Shown: positions 58,507-62,341 of the stretch, piece by piece | Numbering within the stretch: the stretch's first letter is position 1 | Layout: each line of letters opens with the position of its first letter | Assembly (NCBI RefSeq): GCF_016863635.1 | Contig: NZ_BOPG01000046.1 | Span: forward strand, 1-62,341 | DNA length: 62,341 nucleotides | Reading direction: 5' to 3' | DNA from: Virgisporangium aurantiacum | GTDB lineage: Bacteria; Actinomycetota; Actinomycetes; Mycobacteriales; Micromonosporaceae | Notes under the pieces: generated by a model | Database searches by the model: none | Seen by the model: the letters and a program-made list of their open reading frames with translations, nothing else | What the model was told of the DNA's origin: nothing | Made by a program: the position numbers and the translations under genes

Positions 58507-61500
58507 CGATCGTTCCCCTCGTTCGTTCCTGTTCCATTCGCCCCTGCCCCATCGGAGGCGAGGGCCCGTCCCCGACGAACGCCGCGGTGGTAGGCACCGA
58601 GCCTGCCGCGGATTTCCTCGGGGTCCCTGGCGCTTCGTGCCACTGGCCGCTCGCTGACCCCACCGGGGACAAGCTGTGCGCGCGGCTGGCGTTTCGGAAG
58701 CCCGGATCTGGTGCGGTCACTGACCGGTGGGGTGGCGGCGGCCGCGGCGGCCCGCCATCCCGCGTCGGCGCGGGTACGCCAGATGTCGCTGGACTCGCCG
58801 GCGTCACCGGGTGGCGGGGTGGCGGCCCCGTTCTGGCCGTTCGCGGCGGCCGAACCGCCGTTGGTCGCCCCGACCGGAGCACCGCTGGAGGGGACGGTCG
58901 TGGTCTGAACCGTGCTGCTCTGCACGGCACTGGTGTGGCTGGCTCGGCGGCCGGCATGGACCGGCTGCGTCTCCTGGCTCTCGCCCGCGTTGGCCGGCTC
59001 GGCCCAGCTCCGCGTGGCGCTGTGGCCGTGGGTACGGAACCAGGTGGCCTCGATCTCGCGGAAGATCGGCATCTCGGTGGTGTCGTCGATGTTGACGGTG
59101 CGCTGCGGCTCGGGTTCCGGCTCCGGCGCGGGCGGCGGCACGGGAGCGGCCAGGGCCGCCCACCGGTCGTCGTCGGCGGCCCGCTGCACCGGCAGCTGCT
59201 GCGTCGTGTCGGCGGTCTGCGTCGGCGTGAACACCGGCCACGACGGCGGCGCGCTCCCGCCGAGGGCGCGGCTGCCGAGGCTCTGCGCCTCGACGCTCTG
59301 CGCGGCAGCGTGTTGCACCGGCGGGAGGTCCATCTGGGCCGGCGGCGGCGCGATGTGGGCCGGCTGGGCCGCCTGGCCGCCGAAGCTCGGCTGCGGCGTC
59401 CCGAACGTCGGCTGCTGCCCGGCGAACTGCGCCTGCGGCGATGCGAACTGGGCCGGCTGCGCCGTCTGGGCGAACTGGCCCGGCTGGGCGAACTGCGCCG
59501 GTTGGCCGAACTGGCCCGGCTGGGCGAACTGCGCCTGCGGCGACGCGAACTGGCCCGGCTGCGCCGGTTGGGCGAACTGCGCCGGCTGCATCTCCTGCGG
59601 GCGCTGCGGAAGCTGCGGCGTGAAGCCGGACTGGAAACCGCCGTACGGTGCCGGCTGCTGGGCCGCGCCCGCGCCCGCGCCGATCTGCGGCTGGTCGGGG
59701 CGCGCGGCCCGCTGGGGCAGCGGCGGCGTCTGCCGCCACCGGTCCTCGACCGCCGGGGAACCGGCGCCGGCGAGGCTGCCGATCTGCCGGGTGACCGGCA
59801 GCACCAGCACGCCGTCGGGCATCTTCAGCTCGACGACCGTGCCACCGGCCGGGTTGCCCTGCACGTACACCTGGATGCCGTGCCGGTAGGCGAGTCGGCT
59901 GACGACCGCCAGACCCATCATGCGGAACGTGCTGACGTCGATGGTGGGCGGAGCCGCGAACCGCGCGTTGTGAGCGGCCGCCTCCTCCGGGGTCATGCCC
60001 AGACCGCGGTCCTCGATGCGGATGTAACCGGTGTCGCCGATCCGCCGGCCCTCGACGATGACGGCGGTGTCGGGCGGCGAGAACCGCGCGGCGTTGTCGA
60101 ACAGCTCGGCGAGGAGACGCACGACGTCGTTGACCGCGTGCGAGGCGATCGACACGTCGTCGTCGACGGCGCCGAACTCGATGCGCTCGTACTGCTCCAC
60201 TTCGGACTGTGCGGCGCGCAGCACGTCGGCCAGCGGCGCGTCCTCGGACCGCGGCGGGCTCGTGTCGGCACCGGCGAGCACGAGAACGTTCTCGTCGTTA
60301 CGACGCATCCGGGTGGCGAGGTGGTCGAGCTGGAACAGCTGGGCCAGCCGCTGCGGGTCCTCCTCGCCGCGCTCGATGCGGTCGAGCTGACCGATCATCC
60401 GGTCGACCAGGGTCTGCGACCGGCGGGCCAGGTTGAGGAACATGGCCGAGACGCTGGCGCGCAGGACGGCCTGCTCGGCCGCGATCCGGACGGCTTCCCG
60501 GAGAACGACCTGGAAGGCCTGCGCCACCTCGCCGATCTCGTCGCGGCTCCGGATGGCGATCGCGTCGGGGACCGACGCCGCGATCTCCTCCGGCGTGCGC
60601 TGGCCGATGGCCTTGGCGTCCTGCAGGCTGCCGACCGCCTCGGCCAGCTCGTGGTCGGCGACGCGCAACGCACCGTCGCGCAGGCGGCGCAGCGTGCGGG
60701 CCATCGACCGGGCCGTGGTGAAGGCCAGGGCCACCAGGATGAGCAGAACCGCGATGATGATCGCGGCCTCGATGAGCACCTGCCGCTGCACGGTGGTGGT
60801 GGTGTCGCGGGTCAACTGCAACAGGCTGGCGTCGAGCTGTGCCTCGGCCGTGCGCATCAGGTCGTTGACCGAACCGAGCGCGGTACCGGCCAGCGTCCGG
60901 TCGACGGATCCGACGGTTCCGGTGGCGAAGCCCCGGAGCAGATCGGAGGTGATGTTGTCGACGAGCTGAACGGCGTCACCGGCGAGCGACTGGGCGACCC
61001 GGTCGCGCTGCTCGGGCGTCGCGGACAGCGAGAAGGCGATCAGCGCCTCCTGCTGCGCGGTGAGGGTCGCGATGAACGCCGAGTCCTGCTGATCGCCCAG
61101 GTTCTGCCCGGGGACCAGGGTCTCGAAGACGACCGCCTCCTGCTTGTCGAGGGCCAGTTTCGCCTTGGAGAACGCGGCGGCCGCGAGCAGCGAGTCGACC
61201 AGCCGGGGGTCGGAGGAGACCTGGCTGACGGCGTCGCGGTAGGAGATCAGGCCGTTCACGATGAGGCCGTACCGCTGGATCACCTCGGGCAGCGGCAACT
61301 CCCGCGCGGTCACCTTGGTGCGGAGGTCGGCGAGCGTGCCGAACTGGGTGGCGACGCTGTCCAACCGGTCCTGCACGGTGGACGGGACGTCGTCGAGCCG
61401 GCGGCGGGCGTTGTTGTACGCGGCGGCGGCTGTCGTGGTCCGGGCGATCTGGCCGGCGTACGCCTTGATGTCGGCGTCCTTCGCGGCCTGCCGCGCGGCC

Positions 61501-61847
61501 GTCGTCGCCGCCGCGTCCTTACCGGTGATCTGCGGGTAGATCACGTCCAGGCTGAGCGGGCTGGCCGCCACGTACATCCGGCCGGCGGCCATCCGCTCCC
61601 GGTGCAGTTCGTGCGCCAGCGCCGTGGCGCGGCCGGACAACTCGGTGAGGTCACCGATCTGTGCCGCTTCCTGCGCCTGGTTGTTCGAGTCATTGAGACG
61701 AAGCACCGTCAGCGTCAGGATCGCGAGCACCGGGATGATCAGGATCAGCCCTAGCTTTGTCCTGATCCGGACATCGGCCAGGCTCGGCATGAATCGCCGA
61801 CCCCGGTTACCGTTGGGGGACCGGTCTGACCGGCGCGGTCCAGGCAT
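58503..61847 (-). CDS. cvnA: Conservon sensor kinase-like protein CvnA with NIT domain and Pro/Gln/Ala repeat tail
   Basis: A protein of about 1114 residues. It has a membrane segment (KLGLILIIPVLAILTLTVL), a NIT (nitrate/nitrite-sensing type) extracytoplasmic helical domain, a second membrane segment and HAMP (ARSMARTLRRLRDGALRVADHELAEAV). The HATPase domain has DVVRLLAELFDNAARFSPPDTAVIVEG and IEDRGLGMTPEEAAAHN. It lacks a classical H-box, as usual for CvnA. About 390 C-terminal residues are disordered, with AQFAQPGQF-type repeats. ATG at 61847 was preferred; longer starts exist up to 61979. Confidence 0.92.
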   Translation of the reverse strand: MPGPRRSDRSPNGNRGRRFMPSLADVRIRTKLGLILIIPVLAILTLTVLRLNDSNNQAQEAAQIGDLTELSGRATALAHELHRERMAAGRMYVAASPLSLDVIYPQITGKDAAATTAARQAAKDADIKAYAGQIARTTTAAAAYNNARRRLDDVPSTVQDRLDSVATQFGTLADLRTKVTARELPLPEVIQRYGLIVNGLISYRDAVSQVSSDPRLVDSLLAAAAFSKAKLALDKQEAVVFETLVPGQNLGDQQDSAFIATLTAQQEALIAFSLSATPEQRDRVAQSLAGDAVQLVDNITSDLLRGFATGTVGSVDRTLAGTALGSVNDLMRTAEAQLDASLLQLTRDTTTTVQRQVLIEAAIIIAVLLILVALAFTTARSMARTLRRLRDGALRVADHELAEAVGSLQDAKAIGQRTPEEIAASVPDAIAIRSRDEIGEVAQAFQVVLREAVRIAAEQAVLRASVSAMFLNLARRSQTLVDRMIGQLDRIERGEEDPQRLAQLFQLDHLATRMRRNDENVLVLAGADTSPPRSEDAPLADVLRAAQSEVEQYERIEFGAVDDDVSIASHAVNDVVRLLAELFDNAARFSPPDTAVIVEGRRIGDTGYIRIEDRGLGMTPEEAAAHNARFAAPPTIDVSTFRMMGLAVVSRLAYRHGIQVYVQGNPAGGTVVELKMPDGVLVLPVTRQIGSLAGAGSPAVEDRWRQTPPLPQRAARPDQPQIGAGAGAAQQPAPYGGFQSGFTPQLPQRPQEMQPAQFAQPAQPGQFASPQAQFAQPGQFGQPAQFAQPGQFAQTAQPAQFASPQAQFAGQQPTFGTPQPSFGGQAAQPAHIAPPPAQMDLPPVQHAAAQSVEAQSLGSRALGGSAPPSWPVFTPTQTADTTQQLPVQRAADDDRWAALAAPVPPPAPEPEPEPQRTVNIDDTTEMPIFREIEATWFRTHGHSATRSWAEPANAGESQETQPVHAGRRASHTSAVQSSTVQTTTVPSSGAPVGATNGGSAAANGQNGAATPPPGDAGESSDIWRTRADAGWRAAAAAATPPVSDRTRSGLPKRQPRAQLVPGGVSERPVARSARDPEEIRGRLGAYHRGVRRGRALASDGAGANGTGTNEGNDR
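59400..59600. repeat. Tandem repeats in the cvnA tail
   Basis: Repeated ggctgggcgaactg and gcctgcggcgacgcgaactg units encode the QFAQPAQ/QFASPQAQ motifs. This low-complexity run is likely to vary in length between strains. Confidence 0.75.
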
Positions 61848-62336
61848 GGATCTGCGCGTCTCCTCGGTTACGTCACGGGGCTGGCCATCTGCTGGGTGGA
61901 TCGGTGTTCTGCCCACAGCGCACACTCCACGGGCGACGCTCATCGCGAATCCGACTGATCGTCCGCGGCATTTCACCACGACTGACCACCAAAGGGAAGC
62001 CCGGCCCCCCGGCTACCCATCGGTCGGGATCGAAGGTCGGTGGCGTATGCCCTGGAAATGCCCGTGGGGAAAAGGCTTTCAGAGGACATTGTCCGAGGTC
62101 ACAGCGGTTGTGGTCAACATTTACGTTGATTGAGCAACGATAAAGGTGAATCTGGAACTTGACCGGCTCGCCATGCGTTGGCAAGGTATGTCCCCATCGG
62201 ACATTGCGGCGGCCCGCGAACCCGCCGCATCGCGGCATGCCCTCAAGGGCTTAATATCCCCAACGGTTTCCGGCATACGGTTGCCGTGGTGGCGCGCGCG
62301 ATCAGCACGTGGATGTCCACTGAGGAGGCTGACGAC
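61848..62336. other. Non-coding upstream region of cvnA
   Basis: About 490 bases of lower GC between cvnA and the window end. It contains ggaca-t-tgtcc (62087-62097), a small perfect palindrome, and related tgtcc/ggaca halves near 62189-62204. I see no supportable gene. It probably carries the divergent promoters of cvnA and the next gene. Confidence 0.5.
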
Positions 62337-62341
62337 GTGGT
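62337..62341 (+). CDS. Probable start of the next gene, cut by the window edge
   Basis: GTG at 62337-62339 preceded by GAGGAGG (62322-62328) at eight bases. Only the first codon and two bases are present, so the product is unknown. Confidence 0.35.

Overview
The window comes from a very GC-rich actinobacterium and most resembles the Micromonosporaceae. Supporting signs are GTG/TTG starts, ATGA/GTGA-coupled operons, a conservon (cvnABCD), an EccE-type type VII secretion protein, a sugar ABC importer without its own ATPase, and repeated palindromes built on gatcttgcag. The genus cannot be settled from the sequence.

Layout. 0-6 kb: a secreted FG-GAP/discoidin protein divergent from a LacI-type-controlled sugar ABC importer, then two small enzymes. 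6-10 kb: palindromic repeats and a PadR-controlled ABC exporter. 10-17 kb: a membrane molybdo-oxidoreductase, a NarL-type two-component pair, and a HTH-NB-ARC-TPR regulator flanked by two genes whose promoters share the same two motifs at identical spacing. 17-25 kb: an Hsp70-like protein with a partner, an FAD oxidoreductase, a Nudix enzyme, an MFS carrier and a PLP decarboxylase. 25-39 kb: a degenerate GGDEF-EAL protein, cell-envelope proteins (L,D-transpeptidase, M15 peptidase), a two-kinase signalling cluster and EccE. 39-44 kb: L-rhamnose catabolism (rhaB, rhaD-dehydrogenase fusion) divergent from a LacI regulator, with operators.

The most interesting part is 44.0-50.8 kb. A coupled operon encodes a NrtR-like Nudix/winged-helix protein, a J-domain/pseudokinase fusion, a von Willebrand A protein and a PurA paralogue whose aspartate-binding loop is gone. 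It is followed by a 30-residue ORF, a hairpin and an RNA array of about 0.8 kb. I fold the array as six conventional-order tRNA-like genes (anticodons UGG, CUC, UCC, UGC, CCG, CAU), several with degenerate D-arms and none with an encoded 3' CCA. Two elements follow whose halves are permuted: T-arm and acceptor 3' strand come first, then acceptor 5' strand and D-arm. The second permuted element lies directly before a Ro60/TROVE gene and has the architecture of a bacterial Y RNA (YrlA class). The Ro60 frame is broken by one base. Together this looks like a tRNA-centred RNA sensing, storage or repair locus.

50.8-62.3 kb: an intact GGDEF-EAL protein, a chemoreceptor-PilZ protein, a patatin-like lipase divergent from acetate kinase, and the conservon cvnABCD, whose sensor has a long Pro/Gln/Ala repeat tail. 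Coordinates and folds were derived by hand. No database or folding program was used.
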